Assembly (NCBI GenBank): GCA_002159065.1
Contig: LZRV01000085.1
Location: 1 to 64,000, forward strand
Direction: 5' to 3'
Origin: Paenibacillaceae bacterium ZCTH02-B3
GTDB taxonomy: Bacteria > Bacillota > Bacilli > Paenibacillales > Paenibacillaceae
Length of the DNA stretch: 64,000 nt
Positions 32,937 to 41,243 of the stretch are shown piece by piece. Every line of letters starts with the position of its first letter. Position 1 is the stretch's first letter. The notes under the pieces were generated by a model. It did not search any database and was not told the origin of the DNA. It worked only from the letters and a program-made list of their open reading frames with translations. Both the position numbers and the translations under genes were made by a program.

Positions 32937-34514
32937 ATGCGGTCAACCTTTCACGGTTTGGAAACCAGCAAACGGGCGCTCCTGACCACCATGGTCGCGA
33001 TGCAGACGGTGGGGCACAACATCGCCAACGTCTCCACCGAGGGATATTCGCGGCAGCGCGTGAATCTGACGGAATCCCGCCCGATCGAGGCGCCGGGGTT
33101 CCAGCGCAGCGCGCAGCGGGGCATGCTCGGCACCGGCGTGGAGTATGAAAGCATCACACGGGTGCGCGACAGCTATCTGGACCTGCAATACCGCAGGGAG
33201 AACGCCCTGCTGAACAGCTGGGATGTGCGCAATACCGTGCTGTCTTCCATCGAGGCCATCATCAACGAGCCTTCCGAAACGGGCCTTCGCGCGGTGCTTG
33301 ACAAATTCTGGAACTCATGGGAAGTGCTCAACCGCGACCCCATGCTGCTCAGCGCCCGCGTCGACGTGGTCGGGGCGGCGGTCAACCTGGCCGATACGCT
33401 GAACCACATCGGGTCCGCGCTGAGCAATCTGGAGAAAGACCTGAGCGGCGATGTCGACAAGGCGGTGCTGGAAGCCAACGACCTCATCCAGAACATCGCC
33501 CGGCTTACCGACATCATCCGGCGCGCGGAAGCGCTGGGGGACAACGCCAATGACTACCGCGACCAGCGCGACCTCATGATCGACAAGCTCTCGAATCTGA
33601 TCGACGTGCAGGTGACCGAGACGCCCGACGGCAACTTCACCATCGTCGCGGGCGGCGTCACCGTGGTGAACAACACGGCGTTCACCCTGCTGACCGCAGC
33701 CGCGGCAGACACGGCCACGAGCGGCAAGCTGCACGGCATTACCCAGGCGCTGGACGATATCCAGCGGACGCGCGACCAATTGAACGCGATGGTCGACACG
33801 ATGATGCGGGGCGCCATCCGGGTCCGTCTGGAAAACGGATACGTGACCAGCCGGGACATGACCGCCCTGAACGACGTCACGCTGGAAGACGGGACGGTCA
33901 TCACGGCGGGCAATACGATTCCGGCGGGATCGCGCATCGTGTCGCCGGTCGAATTCGAGGTGGAAGGCTTCAACGGCCTGCACCGGCTGGGCTACAGCCT
34001 GTCGGATCCGGCCGTGACCGACATCCCGTTTTTCGTGACCAGCGACGGAAGCGCCGCATTCACCCTGGACAACATCCGGGTGAACAGCATGATCCAAAAC
34101 GACACGAACATGATTGCGGCATCCGGCAAATACGAGACCGTAAACGGCGAGAACATCACCATCAAGGGCAACAGCGACATCGCGCAGGCGTTGGCCTCTC
34201 TGCGCGACGCCAGGTTCCAGTTCCCGTCCGGCATGACATCGCTGACCAGCGGCACCATCGACGACTACTTCCGGGCGGCGGTGAGCGACGTGGGCACCCG
34301 TGCGGCCAACGCCGAGCGCAACCTTCTCAACCAGGAAGATCTGGTCCATTCCGTCCAGTTGCGGAGGCAATCGGTCAGCGGCGTGTCCCTCGACGAGGAA
34401 ATGGTCGAACTGATCAAGTTCCAGCATGCGTACAACGCCGCGGCCCGCAACATCACCGTGGTGGACGAGGTGCTCGACCGCATCATCAACCATATGGGAA
34501 TTGTCGGCCGGTGA
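32937..34514 (+). CDS. flgK: Flagellar hook-associated protein 1 (FlgK)
   Basis: FlgK is the first hook-filament junction protein and is exported by the flagellar secretion system. The 525-residue product has the conserved N-terminus FHGLETSKRALLTTMVAMQTVGHNIANVSTEGYSRQRVNL and the C-terminal helix VSGVSLDEEMVELIKFQHAYNAAARNITVVDEVLDRIIN. I chose ATG 32937 because GGAGGAGG ends only two bases before the alternative ATG 32931. Confidence 0.96.
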   Translation: MRSTFHGLETSKRALLTTMVAMQTVGHNIANVSTEGYSRQRVNLTESRPIEAPGFQRSAQRGMLGTGVEYESITRVRDSYLDLQYRRENALLNSWDVRNTVLSSIEAIINEPSETGLRAVLDKFWNSWEVLNRDPMLLSARVDVVGAAVNLADTLNHIGSALSNLEKDLSGDVDKAVLEANDLIQNIARLTDIIRRAEALGDNANDYRDQRDLMIDKLSNLIDVQVTETPDGNFTIVAGGVTVVNNTAFTLLTAAAADTATSGKLHGITQALDDIQRTRDQLNAMVDTMMRGAIRVRLENGYVTSRDMTALNDVTLEDGTVITAGNTIPAGSRIVSPVEFEVEGFNGLHRLGYSLSDPAVTDIPFFVTSDGSAAFTLDNIRVNSMIQNDTNMIAASGKYETVNGENITIKGNSDIAQALASLRDARFQFPSGMTSLTSGTIDDYFRAAVSDVGTRAANAERNLLNQEDLVHSVQLRRQSVSGVSLDEEMVELIKFQHAYNAAARNITVVDEVLDRIINHMGIVGR

Positions 34515-34563
34515 GGCGCCGGGGCGCCTGGGGTAGGGCCCGGAAAAGGGAGGATGCGAATCC

Positions 34564-35454
34564 ATGCGCGTGACGAGCATGATGCAGAATCTGCAGCTGC
34601 TCAACAATTTGCGGCAGACCAACGCGGAGATTCTGAAATGGCAGGACAAACTCGCCACCGGTCAGCGAATTCAGCGCCCCGCCGACGATCCGGTCGGCGT
34701 CAACTATCTGATGCGCTACGAGACCGAGATCGGCCGCAGTGAAGTATTTCTGGAAAACGCGCGGACGGGGCTGGGAATGCTGCGCGCGATGGATTCCCTC
34801 ATGCAGCAGGCCAGCGACGTCCTGAAACGGGTCAAGGTGCTTGTCCAGCAGGCCGCCAACGACACCGTCGCGCCGGAAGACCGCCAGATCATTGCGGCCG
34901 AGGTGCGGCAGTTGCGCGAACAGATGGTCATGATCGGCAACAGCAGCTTCAACGGCAGGTATCTGTTCAACGGCCAGAAGATGGACCAGCCGCCGTACAC
35001 AAGCGCCAACGCCGCCAACGAAGCCACGGATGACGGCGTCTTCTATCTGAATGTGAGCCCGTCCATCCAGGTTCCGGTCAGCCTGCAGGGCGAACTCATT
35101 TTCGGCGAAGCCGGCGATCCGGAAAACACGTTCAAGATTCTGGATGACATCATCGATCATTTGATGAACAATAACGTCGACGGGTTGCGCCTCGCCCTGG
35201 ACCGCATGGTCGTCGCGGAGGAACGGATTTACGCGGCGTGGGCGGAAATCGGCGCCAGGACCAACCGGTTCGAACTGGTGGAAAACCGGATCCGGGATGA
35301 ACAGGTGTCGCTCTACCGGCTGAAAAGCGAAACCGGCGACGTCGACATGGCGGACGCGATCATCCGGCTCAAGCTGGAGGAAAATACGCTTCAGGCCGCA
35401 TTGGCGACCGGCGCAAGGATCATGCAGGTGTCACTGATTGACTTCCTGAGATGA
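34564..35454 (+). CDS. flgL: Flagellar hook-associated protein 3 (FlgL)
   Basis: The 296-residue product forms the second junction layer between hook and filament. It has the flagellin-like start MRVTSMMQNLQLLNNLRQTNAEILKWQDKLATGQRIQRPADDPVGVNYLMRYET and the C-terminal helix DVDMADAIIRLKLEENTLQAALATGARIMQVSLIDFLR. GGGAGGATG lies 9 bp before the ATG. It follows flgK after 49 bp. Confidence 0.96.
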   Translation: MRVTSMMQNLQLLNNLRQTNAEILKWQDKLATGQRIQRPADDPVGVNYLMRYETEIGRSEVFLENARTGLGMLRAMDSLMQQASDVLKRVKVLVQQAANDTVAPEDRQIIAAEVRQLREQMVMIGNSSFNGRYLFNGQKMDQPPYTSANAANEATDDGVFYLNVSPSIQVPVSLQGELIFGEAGDPENTFKILDDIIDHLMNNNVDGLRLALDRMVVAEERIYAAWAEIGARTNRFELVENRIRDEQVSLYRLKSETGDVDMADAIIRLKLEENTLQAALATGARIMQVSLIDFLR

Positions 35455-35472
35455 CGAGGGTGTGAATGACCG

Positions 35473-35952
35473 ATGCGCGTCGAATCGGCCTCCCCGGCCC
35501 TGAAACCGGGGTGGTGGCGCAACATCAAGCCGATCCGTACCTTGTCCCCGCCCGTCGAGGTGAATGCCCGGCACATTCCCGCGGAGCTGGAAATCCGTCA
35601 GCGTCCCCCTGAAATTCAGGCGGATTGGGTCCAGGTCTGGGAGGAGCGCGGCGTAAGACGGCATTATACGCTGATCAAGGAACTGACGGATAAGGCGCAA
35701 CGGGAGCTGGCTGAAGAAATCGTGGTCAAGGCAAGGCAGGGGGATGAATCCGCCGACCTGCGCAACCGCGAACCGAACATCTTCGGCAGACACGCTTTCG
35801 AAAACTATATGCGCAGAAGCAAGGTGGAAGTGGTGCTGGATGCGGTTCCCCGTTTCGGGGTAAAGTTCGACGTGCGCGTCTATCCTCCGGAAATCGAAGT
35901 GCGCACGCCCGGTGCGAACAGATTTATAATCGACAAGGTGCCACGGAGGTGA
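35473..35952 (+). CDS. DUF6470-family protein of the flagellar operon
   Basis: The 159-residue product lies between flgL and fliW, the usual place of this family in Paenibacillus and Bacillus (yviE-like). Visible blocks are ELEIRQRPPEIQADWVQVWEERG, LAEEIVVKARQGDESADL and a beta-rich end VKFDVRVYPPEIEVRTPG. No enzymatic or membrane motif. Function unknown; assignment rests mainly on context. Confidence 0.75.
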   Translation: MRVESASPALKPGWWRNIKPIRTLSPPVEVNARHIPAELEIRQRPPEIQADWVQVWEERGVRRHYTLIKELTDKAQRELAEEIVVKARQGDESADLRNREPNIFGRHAFENYMRRSKVEVVLDAVPRFGVKFDVRVYPPEIEVRTPGANRFIIDKVPRR

Positions 35953-35962
35953 AGAACGCGCC

Positions 35963-36415
35963 GTGGGTGAACGGATGACCCTGATCCGCAGCGACCGATA
36001 CGGGGATCTGCATGTGGCGGAAGAACAGATTTACCGCTTTGAAAAAGGCATCGTCGGCTGGCAGAACATCACGCATTACGCGTTGATCGGCATTGAAGAC
36101 ACGCCGTTCTTCATCCTGCACGCGGTGGACGAGCAGCTCAGTTTCATTCTCATTCCGGCGGAGAAGGCTGTGCTGGACTACGGATTCGAAATCGACGACG
36201 AAACCGTCGCGCTCCTGGACGCCAAACAGCCGGAAGATGTTGTGACGTTCCTGATCGTGAATATCATCGATGACAATTTCTACGTGAATCTGAAAGCGCC
36301 GGTCCTGCTCGCCCCGCGATCGCGGGCGGGTTGCCAGTATGTCATCCACGACCGTGACTATCCGCTGAGATTTCCCCTGCGCCGCAGGGGGGAGGCCGGC
36401 AATGCTGGTGCTTAG
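35963..36415 (+). CDS. fliW: Flagellar assembly factor FliW
   Basis: FliW binds either flagellin or CsrA. When flagellin is exported, free FliW relieves CsrA repression of hag translation. The 150-residue product has YRFEKGIVGWQNITHYALIGIED, PFFILHAVDEQLSFILIPAE and VVTFLIVNIIDDNFYVNLKAPVLLAP, all typical. It starts with GTG after GGAGGTGA (an in-frame ATG four codons later is possible). Its end overlaps csrA by 14 bp, as in many Firmicutes. Confidence 0.94.
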   Translation: MGERMTLIRSDRYGDLHVAEEQIYRFEKGIVGWQNITHYALIGIEDTPFFILHAVDEQLSFILIPAEKAVLDYGFEIDDETVALLDAKQPEDVVTFLIVNIIDDNFYVNLKAPVLLAPRSRAGCQYVIHDRDYPLRFPLRRRGEAGNAGA

Positions 36416-36674
36416 GCGAAAAAGCGGGGAAACGGTCATGCTGGGTGACAGTATTGAGGTTCACGTGCTGGCGGTGGAAGGCGACACGGTAAAACTCGGT
36501 TTCGTGGCTCCCCGCAGCGTCCAGATCCTGCGAAAGGAAGTCTACGAAGCGCTGATGCAGGAAAACCGGCAAGCGGGAATCGAAGCGGCCGGCACAGGCA
36601 AGCCTGTGCTGGACCTGCTCAAAACCTATCGCGATGTGAAGGTCGATGCTCCATCCGAAGAGGATTCATCATAA
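36402..36674 (+). CDS. csrA: Translational regulator CsrA
   Basis: The 90-residue product begins MLVLRRKSGETVMLGDSIEVHVLAVEGDTVKLGFVAPRSVQILRKEVYEAL, the complete CsrA fold including the N-terminal RNA-binding strand and the VxLGF-AP-xVxILR region. It binds GGA motifs in mRNA leaders and in Bacilli represses flagellin synthesis. A C-terminal tail of about 35 residues is longer than in most CsrA proteins. GGGAGG overlaps the end of fliW. Confidence 0.95.
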   Translation: MLVLRRKSGETVMLGDSIEVHVLAVEGDTVKLGFVAPRSVQILRKEVYEALMQENRQAGIEAAGTGKPVLDLLKTYRDVKVDAPSEEDSS

Positions 36675-36722
36675 ATATATCCGTGAAGTTTCGTCCGGTA
36701 GCAAGGAAAGGAGAGAGGCAAA

Positions 36723-37136
36723 ATGAACGTGACTGCGGTCAGCAAGTATGATCCGGTCATGACGGGGCTCTCCGTCCCCGCCGTTTCGGCCCCGTCCAAG
36801 TCCACGGCGCCTTCCCCGGAAAAGTCTCCGTTGCAGAAGGCGGCGGAACAACAAAAAAGCACGGCTGTTCTAAAAAAGCCGAATTTCGACATCATGTCGC
36901 TCAGCGAAGACGAGCGCAAGCAGCTGGAAGAAGCGCTCAAGCAGCTGAACGACTCCATTGCCCCTTATAACAAGATGCTGCGGTTCCGTTACAATGAGGA
37001 AGCGGAGCAGACCTACGTGGAAGTCATCGACACGGAGACGCAGAATGTGGTGGCCAGTCTGCCGCCGGAGTTTCTGATTGATCTGTCGATCAAAATGAAA
37101 GAATTGATCGGCATGTTCATCGACAAAAGAGTCTGA
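36723..37136 (+). CDS. flaG: FlaG-family flagellar protein
   Basis: The 137-residue product has a low-complexity N-terminus (PVMTGLSVPAVSAPSKSTAPSPEK) and the FlaG core: LNDSIAPYNKMLRFRYNEEAEQTYVEVIDTETQNVVASLPPEFLIDLSIKMKELIGMFID. FlaG proteins affect filament length; the biochemical role is unclear. GGAGAGAGG precedes the ATG, and fliD follows. Confidence 0.92.
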   Translation: MNVTAVSKYDPVMTGLSVPAVSAPSKSTAPSPEKSPLQKAAEQQKSTAVLKKPNFDIMSLSEDERKQLEEALKQLNDSIAPYNKMLRFRYNEEAEQTYVEVIDTETQNVVASLPPEFLIDLSIKMKELIGMFIDKRV

Positions 37137-37216
37137 GCGCAGGTCGCGGGAAAGGCGGGGAACCCGCGGTGCGCCTGATGTTCGGCGGAATCCGAAACCC
37201 AAAGGGGTCGTGAGGC

Positions 37217-38647
37217 ATGAGTTTCAGCATTACGGGCATCGCGTCCGGCATGGATACGGCACAAATGATCGAATTGATGATGAAGCTCGAACGCCTGCCG
37301 TACGAGAATCTGCAAGCCCGCAAGCAGGAACTGTCCCAGGAACAAAGCGTCATCCGGAGCATCAACACCAAGTTGGTCACGCTGCGCAACGCTGTGGCCG
37401 ACCTCATGTACAACGTTTCGTTCCGGCAGGTCTCGGCCAAGACGAGCGACAACACCGTTGCCACGGTGTCCGCTTCGGAAGGCGCGGCCACCGGCAGCTA
37501 TCAGATCCAGGTGACCCATCTGGCGAAAAAGCATGCCGTCGCCTCATCCGAGTTTGTCAAGGACGCTTTGGCAACAGGCCTTGAGGGAGAAATCACGCTG
37601 TATTGGAAAGACAATCCCGACGGCAAGACCATCACTTTGGAAGGCAGCACTTATGAGGAAGTGTTAAGCAATCTTCGGGACGCCATCAATGACCTCAAGG
37701 CGGGCGTGCGGGCCAGCCTCATCGAAACCAAGCCGGGCCATGTCACCCTGGTGCTTACGGCGGAAGGATATGGCGAGGAAGCAGGCATGAAGCTCGGGAC
37801 GGTTCCCGATGATCGTTACACCGCTTTTGATGACGGTGATTCGCTTGCGGTTCTGACCGCTCTCGGCCTGGTATCCGGCGGCAGCCTCAATACCATAGAG
37901 GAAGGGCAGAACGCCAAGGTCAAGGTCAACGGGCTTGACATCGAAGCAGCCGGCAACACGCTGGTCAACGTCTTGCCCGGTCTGACCGTCAACCTGCTCA
38001 AACCCGGCGAAGTCACGATAACGGTGGATACGGACGCGGACAAAATCGCCGACAAGGTCCAGAAATTCGTGGACGCCTACAATGACGTGATCAACACCAT
38101 CCGCAACAATACGGCCAAAGGCGCGATCCTGCAGGGGGATTTCACGCTTCTTTCGCTGTCTTCGAACCTGTACGACCTGTTCAACGGTGCCGTGGGAGGC
38201 GGCGGTAATTTCCGCTTCCTGTTCGAGATCGGACTGGAAATCGACAAGGGCGTGACCAGCGGAAGCGGTATGACCGGGACCATTTCGTTCAATCGCGACA
38301 AATTCAAGGAAGCCTTCGCGGCGAATCCCGACGCCGTCAAGCACCTGTTTACCCACGACGATCCCGGGTCTTTCGCCCGGGACGGCGTAGCCGTGCGTTT
38401 TTACAATGAAATTATCAACTGGACGAGAACAGGCTCGGGTTATCTCACTTCCAAGATTGCGGGTTATGACAGCACCATCAAGCAAATAACGGAACAAATG
38501 GAACGCATGGATCTGCGTCTTCAGAACCGGCAGAAACAGCTGGAAGCGCAGTTTGCCGCCATGGAGAACGCGCTGGCCCAATTGAGAAACCAGCAGATCT
38601 GGATGGCGGCGCAGATCGCCTCGCTCACCACGGCTGCCGGGAACTGA
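37217..38647 (+). CDS. fliD: Flagellar filament cap protein FliD
   Basis: FliD caps the filament tip and promotes flagellin polymerisation. The 476-residue product has the FliD N-domain (SITGIASGMDTAQMIELMMKLERLPYENLQARKQEL, LRNAVADLMYNVSFRQVSAKTSD), the central region and the FliD C-domain (VQKFVDAYNDVINTIRNNTAKGAILQGDFTLLSLSSNLYDLF, IAGYDSTIKQITEQMERMDLRLQNRQKQLEAQFAAMENALAQL). It lies between flaG and fliS as expected. Confidence 0.96.
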   Translation: MSFSITGIASGMDTAQMIELMMKLERLPYENLQARKQELSQEQSVIRSINTKLVTLRNAVADLMYNVSFRQVSAKTSDNTVATVSASEGAATGSYQIQVTHLAKKHAVASSEFVKDALATGLEGEITLYWKDNPDGKTITLEGSTYEEVLSNLRDAINDLKAGVRASLIETKPGHVTLVLTAEGYGEEAGMKLGTVPDDRYTAFDDGDSLAVLTALGLVSGGSLNTIEEGQNAKVKVNGLDIEAAGNTLVNVLPGLTVNLLKPGEVTITVDTDADKIADKVQKFVDAYNDVINTIRNNTAKGAILQGDFTLLSLSSNLYDLFNGAVGGGGNFRFLFEIGLEIDKGVTSGSGMTGTISFNRDKFKEAFAANPDAVKHLFTHDDPGSFARDGVAVRFYNEIINWTRTGSGYLTSKIAGYDSTIKQITEQMERMDLRLQNRQKQLEAQFAAMENALAQLRNQQIWMAAQIASLTTAAGN

Positions 38648-38668
38648 CGAACCGATAGGATTAAGGGG

Positions 38669-39076
38669 ATGGAACCTGTGAGCATGTTGGCCCAAAGCGG
38701 TTTTCAGGCGTACCAGAGAAACAAGTTTGAAACCGCGTCTCCTCATCGGCTGATCCTGATGCTGTACGACGGCGCGTTGTCCAACCTGGCCAGGGCCAAA
38801 CAGGCTCAGGCGGAAAACCGGAAGCTGGAGTCGGGACGGTACATTCGCAAATGCCAGGATATCCTGTTCGAGCTGATCGCCTGCCTGAACGAAGAACAGG
38901 GAGGCGAAATCGCCAAAAACTTAAAGCAGCTTTACATGTACATGATCGAACAACTGCTCCGGGCGAACATCCGCAACAGCCCGGAACCCATTGACGAAGC
39001 GGAAACGCTGCTCAGGCAACTGCGCGACGCATGGGAACAAATTGGAAAGGAAGTCGGCCTCGGTGCGACCCGATGA
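38669..39076 (+). CDS. fliS: Flagellin export chaperone FliS
   Basis: The 135-residue helical protein binds the C-terminus of flagellin before export. The start AYQRNKFETASPHRLILMLYDGALSNLARAKQA and QLYMYMIEQLLRANI are characteristic. It is directly after fliD. A second start ATG (MLAQSG) lies five codons further in. Confidence 0.95.
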   Translation: MEPVSMLAQSGFQAYQRNKFETASPHRLILMLYDGALSNLARAKQAQAENRKLESGRYIRKCQDILFELIACLNEEQGGEIAKNLKQLYMYMIEQLLRANIRNSPEPIDEAETLLRQLRDAWEQIGKEVGLGATR

Positions 39077-39596
39077 ACGGGGGCCGAAGCGGCCCGGCGG
39101 CGCCGCGGAATCGGGCGGGGGAACCGATGAAGACACGGCCGTTTTGGTGATCCGGTGGCGGGAAGGCTATGCGCAGCTGGCCGAAATCAGCGAGCGGCAG
39201 TTTGCCGCGGTTAAAGACGCCGTGCCGGCCGAGATCACCCCGGATGCCTCCGGAGACGGGGGTGAGGGTGTTTCCGCTTTTGAGGACATCTGGCGGCAGC
39301 TGGGACAATTGGCGGAAGAGAAAGAGGCCGTGCAGCGCGAACTGGAACGGGTGCAGGAGGAGCTCCGCCGGCGGCTTGGGGACGAGAAATTGAAAGCGGA
39401 ATTCGAAAAGGACATTCGCGCTTTGGCGGAACAGGCCCGCGTGCTTACCCTGGAGACGGCGCGCAAAGTGGAGAGCCTGATCGTCCATATCGGCGGACGT
39501 CTCGGTTCCGTCCGCCTTCACCGCAAAGCGATGCACGCCTATTACGGTATGGACCAGGGTGAACAGGTTCCGCTTTATTTCGACGAAAAAAAGTGA
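39063..39596 (+). CDS. Probable FliT-like flagellar protein
   Basis: The 177-residue product starts with GTG 39063, which overlaps the end of fliS by 14 bp; GGAAAGGAAG precedes it. It is charged and mostly helical (AEISERQFAAVKDAVPAEI, a long coiled coil LAEEKEAVQRELERVQEELRRRLGDEKLKAEFEKDIRALAEQARVLTL). The place after fliS suggests FliT (the FliD chaperone), but sequence identity is not decisive and the protein is longer than FliT (about 110 residues). Confidence 0.65.
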   Translation: MRPDERGPKRPGGAAESGGGTDEDTAVLVIRWREGYAQLAEISERQFAAVKDAVPAEITPDASGDGGEGVSAFEDIWRQLGQLAEEKEAVQRELERVQEELRRRLGDEKLKAEFEKDIRALAEQARVLTLETARKVESLIVHIGGRLGSVRLHRKAMHAYYGMDQGEQVPLYFDEKK

Positions 39597-39616
39597 AAGG
39601 AAAATATCGGCGGCTC

Positions 39617-39644
39617 TAAATTATGTCAGGAGTCCTGCCGATAT
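39617..39644 (+). promoter_or_regulatory. Sigma-D promoter of flagellin
   Basis: TAAA (39617-39620), 16 bp, GCCGATAT (39637-39644): a perfect match to the sigma-D consensus. The -10 is the right half of a 9-bp inverted repeat AATATCGGC (39603-39611) / GCCGATATT (39637-39645). CAGGA-G-TCCTG, a small palindrome, lies in the spacer. Confidence 0.92.
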
Positions 39645-39650
39645 TAATAC

Positions 39651-39700
39651 TTGGGTCGCACGGACGCGGCCTGCAAAAAAATCATGGAGGATGATGCAGG
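39651..39700 (+). promoter_or_regulatory. hag leader with candidate CsrA sites
   Basis: The expected mRNA leader of about 50 bases contains GGA motifs in CACGGACG (about 39659) and in the ribosome-binding site TGGAGGA (39685-39691), with a further AGGATG at the start codon. In B. subtilis, CsrA binds two such sites in the hag leader; here this is an inference from motif and context. Confidence 0.5.
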
Positions 39701-40519
39701 ATGTCGATGTTCATCAACACGAACGTCAGCGCCATCAACGCCCATCGCAACCTGTCGTTCAACAACACCCAGATGGGCAAAGTGATGGAGAAGCTGTCGT
39801 CCGGCTACCGGATCAACCGTGCCGCGGACGACGCCGCCGGTCTGGCCATCTCCGAGAAGATGCGCTATCAGATCAACGGTTACTACCAGGCGATCCGGAA
39901 CGCGCAGGACGGCATCTCCCTCCTTCAAACGGCGGAAGGTGCGCTCACCGAAGTGCACGCCATGCTGCAACGCCTGAACGTGCTGGCGAACCAGGCTTCC
40001 AACGACACGCTGAACAACGAAGACCGCAATAAGATTCAGCTGGAAGTGAAGCAACTGCTAGATGAAATCGACAACATCGCTTCGAGCCTGAAGTTCAACG
40101 GTCGGAACCTGCTCAAGAATGCCGGCAGCAGCCTGCAATTCCAGGTCGGCTTCGAAAAGAACACGGTGATCACGGTCGAACTGGACGACGCCAGAGCTTC
40201 CGCTTTGGGGATCAAAGGCATCAGCGTCTCCTCGATCTCGAAGGCCCAAGACGCTCTCAGCGCCATTCAAGCGGCCATTTCCAAGGTTTCGGAAATCCGC
40301 GCGAAATTCGGCGCCGTGCAAAACCGCCTGGAGCACACGATCAACAACGTGGGCGTCAACGCGGAGAACCTGTCCGCTTCCGAATCCCGGATCCGCAACG
40401 CCGACATGGCGAAGGAGCTCACGGAGTTCACGAGATTCCAGATCCTGGTGCAAGCCGGTACCGCAATGCTTGCGCAGGCCAATGCCGTGCCGCAAAACGT
40501 GCTCCGTCTGCTCGGCTGA
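39701..40519 (+). CDS. hag: Flagellin
   Basis: The 272-residue product has the D0/D1 domains only: N-terminal FINTNVSAINAHRNLSFNN, MEKLSSGYRINRAADDAAGLAISEKMR, ANQASNDTLNNEDR and C-terminal NVGVNAENLSASESRIRNADMAKELTEFTRFQILVQAGTAMLAQANAVPQNVLRLLG. The variable D2/D3 part is reduced to about 60 residues, similar to B. subtilis Hag (304) but shorter. Ser/Thr residues around 140-200 are candidate glycosylation sites. It has its own sigma-D promoter and terminator. The Maf-type gene downstream suggests it is glycosylated. Confidence 0.97.
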   Translation: MSMFINTNVSAINAHRNLSFNNTQMGKVMEKLSSGYRINRAADDAAGLAISEKMRYQINGYYQAIRNAQDGISLLQTAEGALTEVHAMLQRLNVLANQASNDTLNNEDRNKIQLEVKQLLDEIDNIASSLKFNGRNLLKNAGSSLQFQVGFEKNTVITVELDDARASALGIKGISVSSISKAQDALSAIQAAISKVSEIRAKFGAVQNRLEHTINNVGVNAENLSASESRIRNADMAKELTEFTRFQILVQAGTAMLAQANAVPQNVLRLLG

Positions 40520-40544
40520 TTTGGAAGATCGATACCGAGTTGGC

Positions 40545-40575
40545 AAAGCTCCCCGACATCGTCCGGGGAGCTTTT
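40545..40575 (+). terminator. Intrinsic terminator of hag
   Basis: Ten-base arms AAAGCTCCCC (40545-40554) and GGGGAGCTTT (40565-40574), then TCTATT. Confidence 0.92.
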
Positions 40576-40643
40576 CTATTCAGTTTTTCCCGCCAAAATC
40601 CGATATAAATAAAAAGAGTTGTTTCGACAAGGTGCTGGGTGCG

Positions 40644-41243
40644 ATGATCATTGTGACTCCGCAGGAGACCATCGACCTGTCCGGACAGGAAAGGGATCAG
40701 GTGGCTTCGTCCATTCAGGCATTGTTCAATGGTTTGTACAACCGTTCCGAGATCGTGCAGGAAGTGCTGATTGACGGCGTGTCGTTCCGGGAAGGATATC
40801 GCGAATACTTGCTGGAAAACCTGGAGTCGGTGCGGCGTGTGGAAATTCGCACAATTCCCGCAGCCGATTTGATGGAGGAGATCGCCGACGGACTGCGCGG
40901 CTATCTGCCCAGGGTGATCCGGGCATGCGACTCCATCTCCGAACTCTTTTACGGAGAAATGGCCCAGGAAGACTGGTCGTATTTTAGCCAATTGACGGAA
41001 GGCATCAACTGGGTCGCGCAATCCGTTCACGCCATACGCCATCATTTGGAGCGCACGGGCGAAAACGCCGATCTGGTCGCGGCGCTCAACGGCTTTGAGC
41101 ATGATTTGAAGGCGCAGCTGGCGGAGGTTGCCCGCGAGCTGGAAAGCGGCGACCGCACGGCGGCGGGTGACCGCATCAAATACGAATGGCCGGAATTGTT
41201 CCAATCGCTGCTTGACCGATTGTCGTTCGAGGGATCGTCATGA
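40644..41243 (+). CDS. Hypothetical protein coupled to the Maf-type gene
   Basis: The 199-residue product is acidic and helical. It has an N-terminal beta strand (MIIVTPQETIDLSG), then EVLIDGVSFREGYREYLLENLESVRRVEIRTI and DGLRGYLPRVIRACDSISELFYGEMAQEDWSYFSQLTEGINW. It has no signal peptide or membrane helix. It overlaps the Maf-type gene by ATGA, so its product may assist that transferase. I chose ATG 40644; AAGGTG lies 9 bp upstream. Family not recognised. Confidence 0.75.
   Translation: MIIVTPQETIDLSGQERDQVASSIQALFNGLYNRSEIVQEVLIDGVSFREGYREYLLENLESVRRVEIRTIPAADLMEEIADGLRGYLPRVIRACDSISELFYGEMAQEDWSYFSQLTEGINWVAQSVHAIRHHLERTGENADLVAALNGFEHDLKAQLAEVARELESGDRTAAGDRIKYEWPELFQSLLDRLSFEGSS

Noticed and set aside
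39603-39645. Intrinsic terminator between the FliT-like gene and hag
   Set aside because: The inverted repeat has a 25-base loop and no T-run; the right arm is a perfect sigma-D -10.
40577-40606. Second sigma-D promoter before the 199-residue gene (TCCGATAT at 40599-40606)
   Set aside because: The -10-like sequence is good, but no TAAA-like -35 lies 14-16 bp upstream. Read-through or another promoter is equally likely.
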